This document shows positions 25,624 through 33,753 of a stretch of DNA of 64,000 nucleotides, piece after piece (position 1 is the stretch's first letter; every line of letters starts with the position of its first letter). Made by a program: the position numbers and the translations under genes. Origin of the DNA: Methylophilaceae bacterium (GTDB taxonomy: Bacteria; Pseudomonadota; Gammaproteobacteria; Burkholderiales; Methylophilaceae); the NCBI GenBank assembly GCA_028342535.1, contig JAOLWQ010000003.1, positions 62,001 through 126,000 of the forward strand, given 5' to 3'. The notes beneath the pieces are model-generated. The model had not been told where the DNA came from. It searched no databases and saw only the letters and a program-made list of their open reading frames with translations.

Positions 25624-26635
25624 ATACTTAATTACACCAGCATTCGATAAAACATTTCCTGAGGAACAATTAATATTTGGTTTTAAGAGTCAAACTTGGC
25701 GAAGAAATTTTTTCAAAAAGATATATATTCACAACACCGATGGATTTAGAGTCCCATTTGACAAATTATTAGTAGTAGATAACTTAATAAATCTTTTTGG
25801 TTTTGCAAAAATAAAAGATTTTCTATTTAATCTCCCATGCAGCTTTGCTTTTTATATTCGCTATTTTCGAAAATTTAAACTTGGATTTTATGAGACTATA
25901 TTTTTTTATGTTTCTTATCAGAAGATAATATCAAGCAATAAAGGAATCTTATTTAGAGTTATAGAGTTTAATGGTATTGACTTTATTTTTCACATGCTTG
26001 CTAAAAAACTAAACTCTAAGGTTGTTTATTTTCTTCACACTATGAAGCCTTTATCAATGATTGATAAATTTTTTTTAAAGGAAATATCGAAAAATAGTAA
26101 TTTTTATTTAATTGTTCCTTCACAGTATCACTTAGAATTAATCAATAAATTTATTCCCACTAAAAATCTAATTTTATCAAACTACAATAGTTTACTTAGA
26201 GTTCCTGAACAAAAAAAGTTTGATTACTCTGGAAGTGCTCAGTATTTAGTCCTTCTTAATGGCGATAGTTCGGATAAAATTTTTTTAACCGAAGTGGAGC
26301 GTATTTTTGGAAATAATTTAGTTATAAGGCCCCATCCTTCAGATGCTTCTTTATTTAATCATCCAATTCAAAATTCTGATATGAATATTTTTAAGGGTGT
26401 GATTTATAATAAAAGCTCTGCAATTCTTAGGCTAGAATGGATACATCTACCTAAGTTTTTTATTGCAGTCTCAAAAGATGATGAGGATATTTTAGGTGAG
26501 GCTAAAGTCGATGCAGGTTTTGTAAGCAATAACTCTTCGATGATAAATGAAGAGTATATTTTAAAAAAATTCCATACTCTTCAAGATGATGAGAATTTTT
26601 GGAGGAGATTAAGTGAAAATTTTAGTTCTGAATGA
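25616..26635 (+). CDS. Putative glycosyltransferase (GT-B-like)
   Basis: A 339-residue protein I cannot assign to a named family. A Rossmann-like N-terminal half (VVYFLHTMKPLS) is followed by SAQYLVLLNGDSSDKIFL and NNLVIRPHPSD; an RPHP motif of this kind is common in GT-B transferases of capsule loci. There is no signal peptide. It is surrounded by glycan genes and overlaps the next by 23 nt. The transferase role is inferred. Confidence 0.55.
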   Translation: MDKYLITPAFDKTFPEEQLIFGFKSQTWRRNFFKKIYIHNTDGFRVPFDKLLVVDNLINLFGFAKIKDFLFNLPCSFAFYIRYFRKFKLGFYETIFFYVSYQKIISSNKGILFRVIEFNGIDFIFHMLAKKLNSKVVYFLHTMKPLSMIDKFFLKEISKNSNFYLIVPSQYHLELINKFIPTKNLILSNYNSLLRVPEQKKFDYSGSAQYLVLLNGDSSDKIFLTEVERIFGNNLVIRPHPSDASLFNHPIQNSDMNIFKGVIYNKSSAILRLEWIHLPKFFIAVSKDDEDILGEAKVDAGFVSNNSSMINEEYILKKFHTLQDDENFWRRLSENFSSE

Positions 26636-27617
26636 CACTAGAAGTGAAAACCACCATGGCTGCTCAAGGGTTATGAATGCAATTGATCGTAATTTGTTTG
26701 TTCGGGGTTTTAAAGATATTTGCTATTTTAAATTGATGTTAAGGTGGGATTTAGATGAAGATAGCAAGAGAAAATTACTTCAAACTGATTTGTTGATTAT
26801 TAATGGCGAGGGAACTTTGCATGGCAACCTTCCTCATGTCCAATCCTTATTAAATGTTATAAAGTTTGCAAAATCTTATGGTGTAACTGTTGCTCTTATA
26901 AATGCCACCCTGTTTAATTTAAGCCAAGAAAGTATTACTAAGTTAGGTGAAGTTGATTATTTGTTTGTTAGGGATAAAGCATCCATGAAGCTGATGGAGC
27001 TTAATGATATCAAAACATTCTATTGTCCAGACTTGGCTTTATGGGACCCTTTCCCAATAAGAGAAAAAGTACCTCGGTCTGGCTCAGCTATGTCTGATGG
27101 CCATGGATCACTTAGATTGATTTCTAGAGAAGAAATGAAGAAGGAGGGGATGACATTTATTTCAGTAAATAATATTGAACAGAATTATTATCAATCCTCA
27201 AAAATAAGAAAAATCATAAATATATTTAAGCAGATTTTTAATGTTAATTCCTTAAATGGCCAGGTTACTAAAACTACACATATTGATTTTTTAAAGCTTC
27301 TTAATACATTTGAATTAGTTATTACAGGTCGATATCATATAGTTTGCATGTGCATATTGACGGAGACCCCATTTAAATTTTTTGAGTCTAATACTCCAAA
27401 AATATCTTTTCTTTTAAAGGATATTGGAATCGATGTTGATAAGTTTCATGAAGACCTAACTATTTTGAGATTATCAAAAAAATCTAATAAGACAAATTCT
27501 ACAAAGTTTGATTTCAGCTCAAGTGACTTAATTAAAATTAGAAAATTTAATTCTGAGGGCCAAATTTTAATTTCTAAAATGTTCGATCATATTCTTTCCT
27601 TCGGAACAAATAAATGA
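26613..27617 (+). CDS. Polysaccharide pyruvyl transferase family protein
   Basis: A 334-residue protein that starts with GTG 26613, backed by GGAGG at 26601-26605. The family pattern is visible: LLIINGEGTLHGN, GVTVALINATLFN, VDYLFVRDKAS, and a late TGRYHIVCMCILTETPF. Relatives add a ketal-linked pyruvate to sugars of exported polymers using phosphoenolpyruvate. It overlaps the upstream gene by 23 nt and the following transferase by 4 nt. Confidence 0.78.
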   Translation: MKILVLNDTRSENHHGCSRVMNAIDRNLFVRGFKDICYFKLMLRWDLDEDSKRKLLQTDLLIINGEGTLHGNLPHVQSLLNVIKFAKSYGVTVALINATLFNLSQESITKLGEVDYLFVRDKASMKLMELNDIKTFYCPDLALWDPFPIREKVPRSGSAMSDGHGSLRLISREEMKKEGMTFISVNNIEQNYYQSSKIRKIINIFKQIFNVNSLNGQVTKTTHIDFLKLLNTFELVITGRYHIVCMCILTETPFKFFESNTPKISFLLKDIGIDVDKFHEDLTILRLSKKSNKTNSTKFDFSSSDLIKIRKFNSEGQILISKMFDHILSFGTNK

Positions 27618-28474
27618 ATGTTCTTCCATTATCGGTGGTAATTGCATCCCTTGGTGGCGATCATCTTCTTAAGACAGTTAATTCATTAATCAACGGTAAA
27701 TCCGTTCCCAATGAAATTATAATATCCCTACCTCCTGGAGTCACTATGGAGCCAATCACTAGTATTGATACGTTAATTAAGATAATTAATTCTCCTAACA
27801 AAGGACAGGTTAAACAGAGACTATTTGCTTATGGATACTGTTCATTTGAAATTGTAATGCAGTCAGATGACGACGTTTATTATGATCATTTATGTATTCA
27901 ACATTTTTATGAAGAAATAATGATTCTAGGACCTGGGAATGTATTAGGCCCTATATTTTATGATTTATCAACTGGGGAAAGAGTAGTTAAATTTAAAGGG
28001 GGGCTAAAGGGTCTTTTTAAGAATTTATATGACACGCTCATATGTATGGCACCTTGGGGTGAGAGGAAAATGGGAAAAATCTCTAAAATTGGTTTGGCTT
28101 ATGGGGTAGATGTATCTTTGATTAAAGAAAAAAAGCCTTATGAGGTTTCATGGCTGCCTGGAGCCTGTTCTCTTAGCTATAAAAAAGACATAATTACACA
28201 AGATTATTACCCTTTTAGCGGTAAAGCTTTTGGTGAGGATGTTTTGCAATCAATTAAAAGAAGTCAATTAGGACAAAAAATGTATATTATTCCGAGTTGT
28301 AATGCTTCTTTATCGACGCCAATTACACAAAATTTAGACACTAAGTCAGTTCGTGCGAATATAAAAGCTCATCGATTCGTTCTCGAAAGAATTAATGGAA
28401 ATAGTCTATTTTTTTGTGCTTGGGCTCTTATTTATGAGTTTGTCTTACATAAATTAAAAAAATACCGAGCTTAA
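27614..28474 (+). CDS. Glycosyltransferase, GT2-like
   Basis: This 286-residue protein has the beginning of a GT-A fold (LSVVIASLGGDHLLKTV, NEIIISLPPG) and a metal-binding MQSDDDVYYD. WLPGACSLSYKK and FGEDVLQSIKRS fit the acceptor and base regions of family 2. The C-terminus has a hydrophobic stretch (SLFFCAWALIYEFVL). The sugar and linkage are unknown. Confidence 0.72.
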   Translation: MNVLPLSVVIASLGGDHLLKTVNSLINGKSVPNEIIISLPPGVTMEPITSIDTLIKIINSPNKGQVKQRLFAYGYCSFEIVMQSDDDVYYDHLCIQHFYEEIMILGPGNVLGPIFYDLSTGERVVKFKGGLKGLFKNLYDTLICMAPWGERKMGKISKIGLAYGVDVSLIKEKKPYEVSWLPGACSLSYKKDIITQDYYPFSGKAFGEDVLQSIKRSQLGQKMYIIPSCNASLSTPITQNLDTKSVRANIKAHRFVLERINGNSLFFCAWALIYEFVLHKLKKYRA

Positions 28475-28475
28475 A

Positions 28476-29348
28476 TTGATTATTGTTAGATTAAATGGAG
28501 GACTTGGAAATCAAATTTTTCAATATGCAGCAGCTTATTCACTAGCAATAAAAAATCAAGACGTTTTGAAAATAGATCTTAATAACCAGAGCACTTCTTC
28601 CTACGGACTTGAACTCATGAATTTTAATATTCGAGCCCAGATAGCAAGTTCAGAAGAAGTAAAGTCATTACGCTCTCCATATGGTGCGTTTTCAAGTATA
28701 AAAAGAATTATTAATCAGAAGGTTCTTAAGAGGTACTTTCATGATTGGCACCCAGAAATTATGACATTAACAGGCGATATTTATTTGGATGGCTATTTTC
28801 AATCAAATCTTTACTTTAGTAAGGTAAGAGATCAATTATTTAAAGAAATTACACTTAATAGGCGCTTGTTAAATAATTGTTTAGACATATGTAATTTAAT
28901 AAATAGTGAGCAATGTCCTGTTTCTGTTCATTTAAGAAGGGGTGATTATGTTAATAATTCCAGAAATAAAGTGCTGCATGATATATGCACTCCAGAATAC
29001 TTTTATGCGGCAATCAAACAAATAGAATCAGATTTTACTGGTGTTACCCTATGTATTTTTTCTGATGACGTTGAATGGGTGAAGAAAAATTATGCATGGA
29101 AGCTCAATACAATCTTTATTTCTGATAAACTTGGTAAGAACAGAGATTCTCTGTCAGCGTCTGAAGAACTTTTCTTAATGTCAAATTGTCATCATAATAT
29201 TATATCTAATAGTACTTTTAGTTGGTGGGGTGCTTATCTTAATCAAAATAAAAAAAAGAAGGTGATCGCACCAAATTTATGGAATAGAAGCCAAATTTTC
29301 AAACATAAGAATATTATTCCAATAGATTGGATTCAAATTCCAGTGTAA
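28476..29348 (+). CDS. GT11 alpha-1,2-fucosyltransferase-like
   Basis: This 290-residue enzyme has the GT11 hallmarks: VRLNGGLGNQIFQYAAAYSL at the N-terminus, VHLRRGDYV (the GDP-fucose contact) and NSTFSWWGAYLN. The start is TTG 28476, one nt after the previous stop. It should transfer L-fucose from GDP-fucose to a galactose-type acceptor; the GDP-fucose genes gmd and fcl are not in this window. Confidence 0.88.
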   Translation: MIIVRLNGGLGNQIFQYAAAYSLAIKNQDVLKIDLNNQSTSSYGLELMNFNIRAQIASSEEVKSLRSPYGAFSSIKRIINQKVLKRYFHDWHPEIMTLTGDIYLDGYFQSNLYFSKVRDQLFKEITLNRRLLNNCLDICNLINSEQCPVSVHLRRGDYVNNSRNKVLHDICTPEYFYAAIKQIESDFTGVTLCIFSDDVEWVKKNYAWKLNTIFISDKLGKNRDSLSASEELFLMSNCHHNIISNSTFSWWGAYLNQNKKKKVIAPNLWNRSQIFKHKNIIPIDWIQIPV

Positions 29349-29363
29349 TAAAGCCTTATATTT

Positions 29364-30200
29364 ATGAAAAAAAACATAATTCCAGTTTCAGTCATAATCC
29401 CATGCTATTGTTGCTCTGACTCAATTGGTAGAGCTGTTGATTCTGTTACTTCTCAAACAGTTTTACCTTACGAGTTAATTCTGATCGATGATGGAAGTGA
29501 GGATGATGGCAAAACAAAGTATGCTATTGAATGCATAAGAGATTCTAATAAAATTTTTAATCAAATTAATTTTAAGTTGATTTTACTGAAAAAAAATTAT
29601 GGCCCTGCAGACGCTAGAAATGCTGGTTGGAATCTTGCTGTTGGAGATTATATAGCGTTCTTGGATGCTGATGATTCATGGCACCCAGAAAAGTTGCACA
29701 TACAATACAAGCATATGAAAAGTAATCCAGAGATTGCTTTAAGTGGTCATAAATCTGTTTATTTTAGTAATCGTAGAAATTATCCAATTACAAAAATTTT
29801 TGATAATTGGATAATTAGTAAATTTAGCATGCTTATATCTAATCGTCTTCCAACAAGGTCAGTAATGCTTAAAAAGGATATAAAATATAGATTTTTATTT
29901 GGTAAGAGAAATGCCGAAGATTATTTATTGTGGTTATTAATAATTTTAAATAATAATCTTGTTTCATTTATAGATCTAGAATTAGCTTATAGTTATAAAC
30001 GTAATTATGGTGATGGTGGCTTAACAGGCGACTTATATAAATCTCACCTTGGTGTGATTGATGCCTTCAGAAAAATATTTGAAGCGAAAAAAATTTCTTA
30101 CTCAGTATTTCTTTTATTATTATTAGTATCTTATTTCAAATATTTTTACCGTGTTTTTGTCCTGAATTTTTTAAAAATTAAAGATTTTATTATCAACTGA
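29364..30200 (+). CDS. Family 2 glycosyltransferase
   Basis: A 278-residue GT2 enzyme: VSVIIPCYCCSDSIGRAVDS, ELILIDDGSEDDG, NYGPADARNAGWNLAVGDYI and the DxD stretch FLDADDSWHPEK are all present. A hydrophobic C-terminus (VFLLLLLVSYFKYFYRVFVL) may hold it at the membrane. It is the last gene of the glycan locus. Confidence 0.9.
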   Translation: MKKNIIPVSVIIPCYCCSDSIGRAVDSVTSQTVLPYELILIDDGSEDDGKTKYAIECIRDSNKIFNQINFKLILLKKNYGPADARNAGWNLAVGDYIAFLDADDSWHPEKLHIQYKHMKSNPEIALSGHKSVYFSNRRNYPITKIFDNWIISKFSMLISNRLPTRSVMLKKDIKYRFLFGKRNAEDYLLWLLIILNNNLVSFIDLELAYSYKRNYGDGGLTGDLYKSHLGVIDAFRKIFEAKKISYSVFLLLLLVSYFKYFYRVFVLNFLKIKDFIIN

Positions 30201-30506
30201 ACTCTATAATAAAGATACTTAAAAAAATACTTTAAATTTTTCTTCTAAACTTTGTTCATTCAGATATAGCTAAATATCAATTGTTGCAGTTACTTTTATT
30301 CACTTACCGATTAAAAAATTGGCGACCCCAAGGGGAGTCGAACCCCTGTTGCCTGGATGAAAACCAGGTGTCCTAGGCCTCTAGACGATGGGGTCGTGCT
30401 AGAAGAGCGATATTTTACTATAGATTGAAGAAATATTAAAAAAAAGTTGGATTAAAATTAAGAGTATTGTATAAATAGATTTTTACACTTTGATAAGAGA
30501 GCTATT
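30201..30506. other. Intergenic region holding tRNA-Glu
   Basis: Apart from the tRNA at 30320-30395 I see no gene here. The 119 bp between the last glycosyltransferase and the tRNA are AT-rich with no clear terminator. The 111 bp between the tRNA and DoxX must hold its promoter on the minus strand and possibly the DoxX promoter. Confidence 0.5.
30320..30395 (-). tRNA. tRNA-Glu (anticodon UUC)
   Basis: On the minus strand the 7-bp acceptor GACCCCA/TGGGGTC pairs perfectly. The D arm has CGTCTAGAGGCC, the anticodon stem CCTGG/CCAGG holds loop TTTTCAT with anticodon TTC, and the T arm is AGGGGTTCGACTCCCCT. The CCA end is encoded (positions 30322-30320) and the total is 76 nt. It closely resembles E. 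coli tRNA-Glu. Its 3' end faces the glycan locus. Confidence 0.97.
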
Positions 30507-30914
30507 ATGAAACACCTGAATAAAAAAATTAATCAAATATTTGATAATTTCATATTTATTACTCCATGGCTATTAAGAATGGGTTTAGGGATTTCATTCT
30601 TTTTTCATGGCTATGGAAAGTTTCCATTACCACCTCAAAAGCTCATTGATTATTTTGGATTTTCAGAATATTTGGCCTCTTTTGTTGCTATAGCAGAACT
30701 TAGTGCTGGAATAATTTTGATTTTAGGGGGCTTCATTAAAAATCATTTAGGCGAGCTTACAACAAGGTTTGGAGCAATGCTAATAGTAATTATTATGACT
30801 GTTGCATTAAATTTGGCACATCGGGACTGGTTTATTACACCCAAATTATTTATGAGTGAGCAAATATTTCTGTTAGTAATTGGATTATATTTTTTAATAA
30901 GAGGCAATAAGTAA
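30507..30914 (+). CDS. DoxX family membrane protein
   Basis: A 135-residue protein with four hydrophobic helices. The family block LLRMGLGISFFFHGYGKFP opens the domain, and AELSAGIILILGGF follows. DoxX proteins have varied and mostly unproven roles, some linked to redox or thiosulfate metabolism. It is followed 28 nt later by yqaA but the two show no special link. Confidence 0.82.
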   Translation: MKHLNKKINQIFDNFIFITPWLLRMGLGISFFFHGYGKFPLPPQKLIDYFGFSEYLASFVAIAELSAGIILILGGFIKNHLGELTTRFGAMLIVIIMTVALNLAHRDWFITPKLFMSEQIFLLVIGLYFLIRGNK

Positions 30915-30942
30915 GATTTAGTACTACTTTAATTTAGATTAT

Positions 30943-31521
30943 ATGAATATGTTTCAGAAACTTTACATTACAACTTTACGCCTAGCCGGACATGCTAGAG
31001 CTAGCTACTACTTATTTGTATTGAGTGTTGCTGAATCCTCTTTTTTCCCAATACCACCCGATGTTATGTTGGCGCCTATGTGTTTAGCAAAGCCTTCTAA
31101 AGTATGGAGGTTTGCATTTTTAGCCACTGTAGGCTCTGTACTTGGCGGTATTTTAGGGTATTTAATTGGTAAATTTTCATTTGAATATATTTATCCTCTT
31201 ATAGAAAATTTTGGATATTCGGCAGCTTATCAAAATGCAGTTAACTGGTTCAATAACTGGGGGTTTTGGGCGATACTAATAGCTGGATTTTCACCCATTC
31301 CTTACAAAGTATTTACGATTGCAGCAGGTGCATTAAATATGGCTTTTCTGCCATTTATTATTGGTTCATTAATAGGTCGCGGATCAAGATTCTATTTATT
31401 AGCATTTTTAGTTAAATTATTTGGAAATAATATTGATTCTTTACTTAACAAATATATGGACAGAATTGGATGGTTGATACTTTTTTTAATTGTTATTGCC
31501 TTAGTAGTGGTTAATTTGTAG
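30943..31521 (+). CDS. yqaA: YqaA-type DedA/VTT membrane protein
   Basis: A 192-residue inner-membrane protein. SVAESSFFPIPPDVMLAPM and GFSPIPYKVFTIAAGAL are the two re-entrant motifs of the VTT/DedA fold in the YqaA subgroup, and GSLIGRGSRFYLLA carries the conserved Gly-Arg. DedA relatives flip or scramble undecaprenyl phosphate or phospholipids. The role of this branch is not established. Confidence 0.85.
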   Translation: MNMFQKLYITTLRLAGHARASYYLFVLSVAESSFFPIPPDVMLAPMCLAKPSKVWRFAFLATVGSVLGGILGYLIGKFSFEYIYPLIENFGYSAAYQNAVNWFNNWGFWAILIAGFSPIPYKVFTIAAGALNMAFLPFIIGSLIGRGSRFYLLAFLVKLFGNNIDSLLNKYMDRIGWLILFLIVIALVVVNL

Positions 31522-31580
31522 ATTTTTGAGTGATTATATAATTGTTAGATTTAGCTATTTTATTAAGTTAAAATTTACAT

Positions 31581-33398
31581 ATGTGTCATACACCAAAAAT
31601 TTCTGAGACCAGCAATTCTGAGCTTACAAAAATGCAAGCATCTTCTTTAATTCAAAAAGGTACGGTACTTCATCAGCAAGGTAAATTTGTTGAAGCTCAA
31701 GTTATTTATAAGCAGATATTAAAGTCACAACCTGATCATTTTGATGCACTACAATTATTGGGTGTGTTATTTGCTCAAATTAAAAAATATCCAGAAGCTA
31801 TTAAATACTTATCAAAAGCACTAAAAATAAATCCTAATCACGCAGGTAGTTATAGTAATCGTGGTATTGCCTTAAAAAAACTCAAGCAATTTGATGAAGC
31901 TTTAATAAGCTTCGATCAAGCGATTGAAATTAATCCAGATTACACTAATGCTCATTATAATCGTGGTAATACTTTAATGGAGCTAAAGCTATTCGAAGAG
32001 GCTCTAGTTAGTTACAATCAAGCGATTAAGATTGAGCCAAACTATGAGGATGCTTATTATAATCGTGGTAATACCTTAATGGAGCTGAAGCTATTTGATG
32101 AGGCTCTTAAAAGTTATGATCAAGCGATTGAGATTAATCCAGAGCACGTCGAGACTCATTATAATCGTGGTAATACCTTAATGGAGCTGAAGCTATTTGA
32201 TAAGGCTCTAAAAAGTTATGATCAAGCGATTGAGATTAATCCAGATCACATTGAGGCTTATAATAATCGTGGCAATACATTAAAAGCTCTTAATTGTCAT
32301 GATGAGGCTCTTAATAGTTATGATCAAGCGATTAAGATTAACCCAGGTTATCCTGAGGCTTACAATAATCGTGGAAATACTTTAAAAGAGCTTAAGCAAT
32401 TTGATAAAGCCCTCATTAATTATAACCAAGCTATTGCTATTGACCCTGATTATGCGGACGCTTACTTCAATAAATCAACACTTCTAATTCTTAGAGGAGA
32501 TTATGAGGAAGGATGGCAGCTTTATGAATGGAGATGGAAACAAAAACATAATAGTAATTCTCGCAGATCTTTTAAACAACCTCTATGGCTGGGCATAGAA
32601 CCTCTCATTAGTAAAACTTTGTTAATCACTATTGAGCAAGGATTTGGTGATTATATTCAATTTATTCGATATGCTTTATTAGTTGAACATTTAGAAGCAA
32701 AGGTCGTTCTTGAAGTTCCTTTATCATTAATAAAACTTACTTCAACTTTAAAAGGAAATTTTATTTTTGTTGAAAGTGGAAAACCCTTGCCTGATTTTGA
32801 TTATTATTGTCCTGTTGCAAGCTTGCCGTTAGCATTTAAAACTAGTGTAGAAACTATTCCTGCAACAGTTCCTTACCTTTTTGTTGATGAGGTTAAGAAG
32901 CAGCAATGGAATAAAAGATTAGGTAAGCAGGGAGCGACTAGAGTAGGGTTGGTGTGGACAGGTAACCCTGATCATAAAAATGATCATAATCGTAGTTTAT
33001 TACTTAAGCAATTCTCAAGTTTACTTACCCTACCTTTTGAATTTCATTCCCTACAAAAAGATACAAGAGCAGTTGATAGCCAGACGATCATTGATTTCCC
33101 AAATATTTATCATCATCAAGAGGAGTTACAAGATTTCTCTGATACTGCAGCACTGATTGATGCTATGGATATTATCATCTCAGTAGATACTTCAGTTGCC
33201 CATTTAGCAGGAGCGATGGGACAGAAATTATGTTTGCTATTGCCTTATGTGCCAGATTTTAGATGGATGATAGATAGGGATGATAGTCCTTGGTATCCAT
33301 TCGCAAAAATTTACAGACAAGAAAAGATAAACGGTTGGGATACAGTGATAGAAAAATTAAAAACTGATTTACTGGAGAATATAAACATAGCAAGTTAA
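31581..33398 (+). CDS. TPR protein with C-terminal glycosyltransferase-like domain (paralog 1)
   Basis: Residues 1-300 of this 605-residue protein are TPR units of 34 residues, six of which are near-copies at DNA level. The remainder begins YEEGWQLYEWRW and continues LLITIEQGFGDYIQFIRY, RVGLVWTGNPDHKNDHNRS, EFHSLQKD and DIIISVDTSVAHLAGAMG. This resembles the GT-B (GT9-like) domain common behind TPR arrays. It would use a nucleotide sugar, but donor and acceptor are unknown. A paralog lies at 33754. Confidence 0.8.
   Translation: MCHTPKISETSNSELTKMQASSLIQKGTVLHQQGKFVEAQVIYKQILKSQPDHFDALQLLGVLFAQIKKYPEAIKYLSKALKINPNHAGSYSNRGIALKKLKQFDEALISFDQAIEINPDYTNAHYNRGNTLMELKLFEEALVSYNQAIKIEPNYEDAYYNRGNTLMELKLFDEALKSYDQAIEINPEHVETHYNRGNTLMELKLFDKALKSYDQAIEINPDHIEAYNNRGNTLKALNCHDEALNSYDQAIKINPGYPEAYNNRGNTLKELKQFDKALINYNQAIAIDPDYADAYFNKSTLLILRGDYEEGWQLYEWRWKQKHNSNSRRSFKQPLWLGIEPLISKTLLITIEQGFGDYIQFIRYALLVEHLEAKVVLEVPLSLIKLTSTLKGNFIFVESGKPLPDFDYYCPVASLPLAFKTSVETIPATVPYLFVDEVKKQQWNKRLGKQGATRVGLVWTGNPDHKNDHNRSLLLKQFSSLLTLPFEFHSLQKDTRAVDSQTIIDFPNIYHHQEELQDFSDTAALIDAMDIIISVDTSVAHLAGAMGQKLCLLLPYVPDFRWMIDRDDSPWYPFAKIYRQEKINGWDTVIEKLKTDLLENINIAS
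31857..32468 (+). repeat. Six tandem 102-bp units encoding TPRs
   Basis: The octamer AATCGTGG recurs at 31857, 31959, 32061, 32163, 32265 and 32367, exactly every 102 bp, each marking one 34-residue TPR. The units starting at 32061 and 32163 are nearly identical in DNA, which points to recent in-frame duplication. The array lies inside the TPR-glycosyltransferase gene. Confidence 0.95.
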
Positions 33399-33400
33399 CG

Positions 33401-33538
33401 TTAAAGATTATTTTTATACTGGCTTCTAATTTTCCTTAATTCCCATATTAGCCAAGCTAATAAAATATTTGTTAAAAAACTTGAGCCAATAAGACTTGTT
33501 CCAAATGCAGTGCCTAATCCAAGATAAAGCCAATCCAT
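33401..33538 (-). CDS. 45-residue small membrane protein
   Basis: On the minus strand, ATG at 33538 follows a near-perfect ribosome site (AGGAGGT, ending 3 nt upstream) and a TATAAT box at 33579-33574. The product begins MDWLYLGLGTAFGTSLIG, then has a hydrophobic stretch through LLAWLIWELRK and a basic tail, so one or two membrane helices are likely. It lies between the two TPR paralogs on the opposite strand, with its stop 2 nt from the end of paralog 1. I recognise no family. Confidence 0.7.
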   Translation of the reverse strand: MDWLYLGLGTAFGTSLIGSSFLTNILLAWLIWELRKIRSQYKNNL

Positions 33539-33753
33539 ATTACCTCCTAGTATTTAAATTACTAACAAGTTTAATTATATAGTTTTATTTTTGTTAAAAT
33601 GTAAGATAAATTTATTATGAGATTAAGTATGAATTAAATTTCTAAAGAGATAAAAAAATAAATCTTAATTAAGCTGTACTTGATTTACCGCTCGATATTT
33701 AATTTATTTTTCCTAAGCAATCAAATTTATGAACACTATGAGCACTTATAAAA
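33539..33753. other. Intergenic region upstream of TPR paralog 2
   Basis: These 215 AT-rich bases hold the leader and probable -10 box of the small minus-strand gene on the left. No further gene or terminator is apparent, and I see no strong promoter for paralog 2. Confidence 0.45.

Noticed and set aside
17152-30200. Insertion sequence or integrase within the glycan locus
   Set aside because: No transposase or integrase frame, terminal inverted repeats or repeat of the tRNA end was found.
31857-32468. Regularly spaced repeats that could suggest a CRISPR array
   Set aside because: The period of 102 bp without unique spacers and the intact TPR reading frame show protein repeats.
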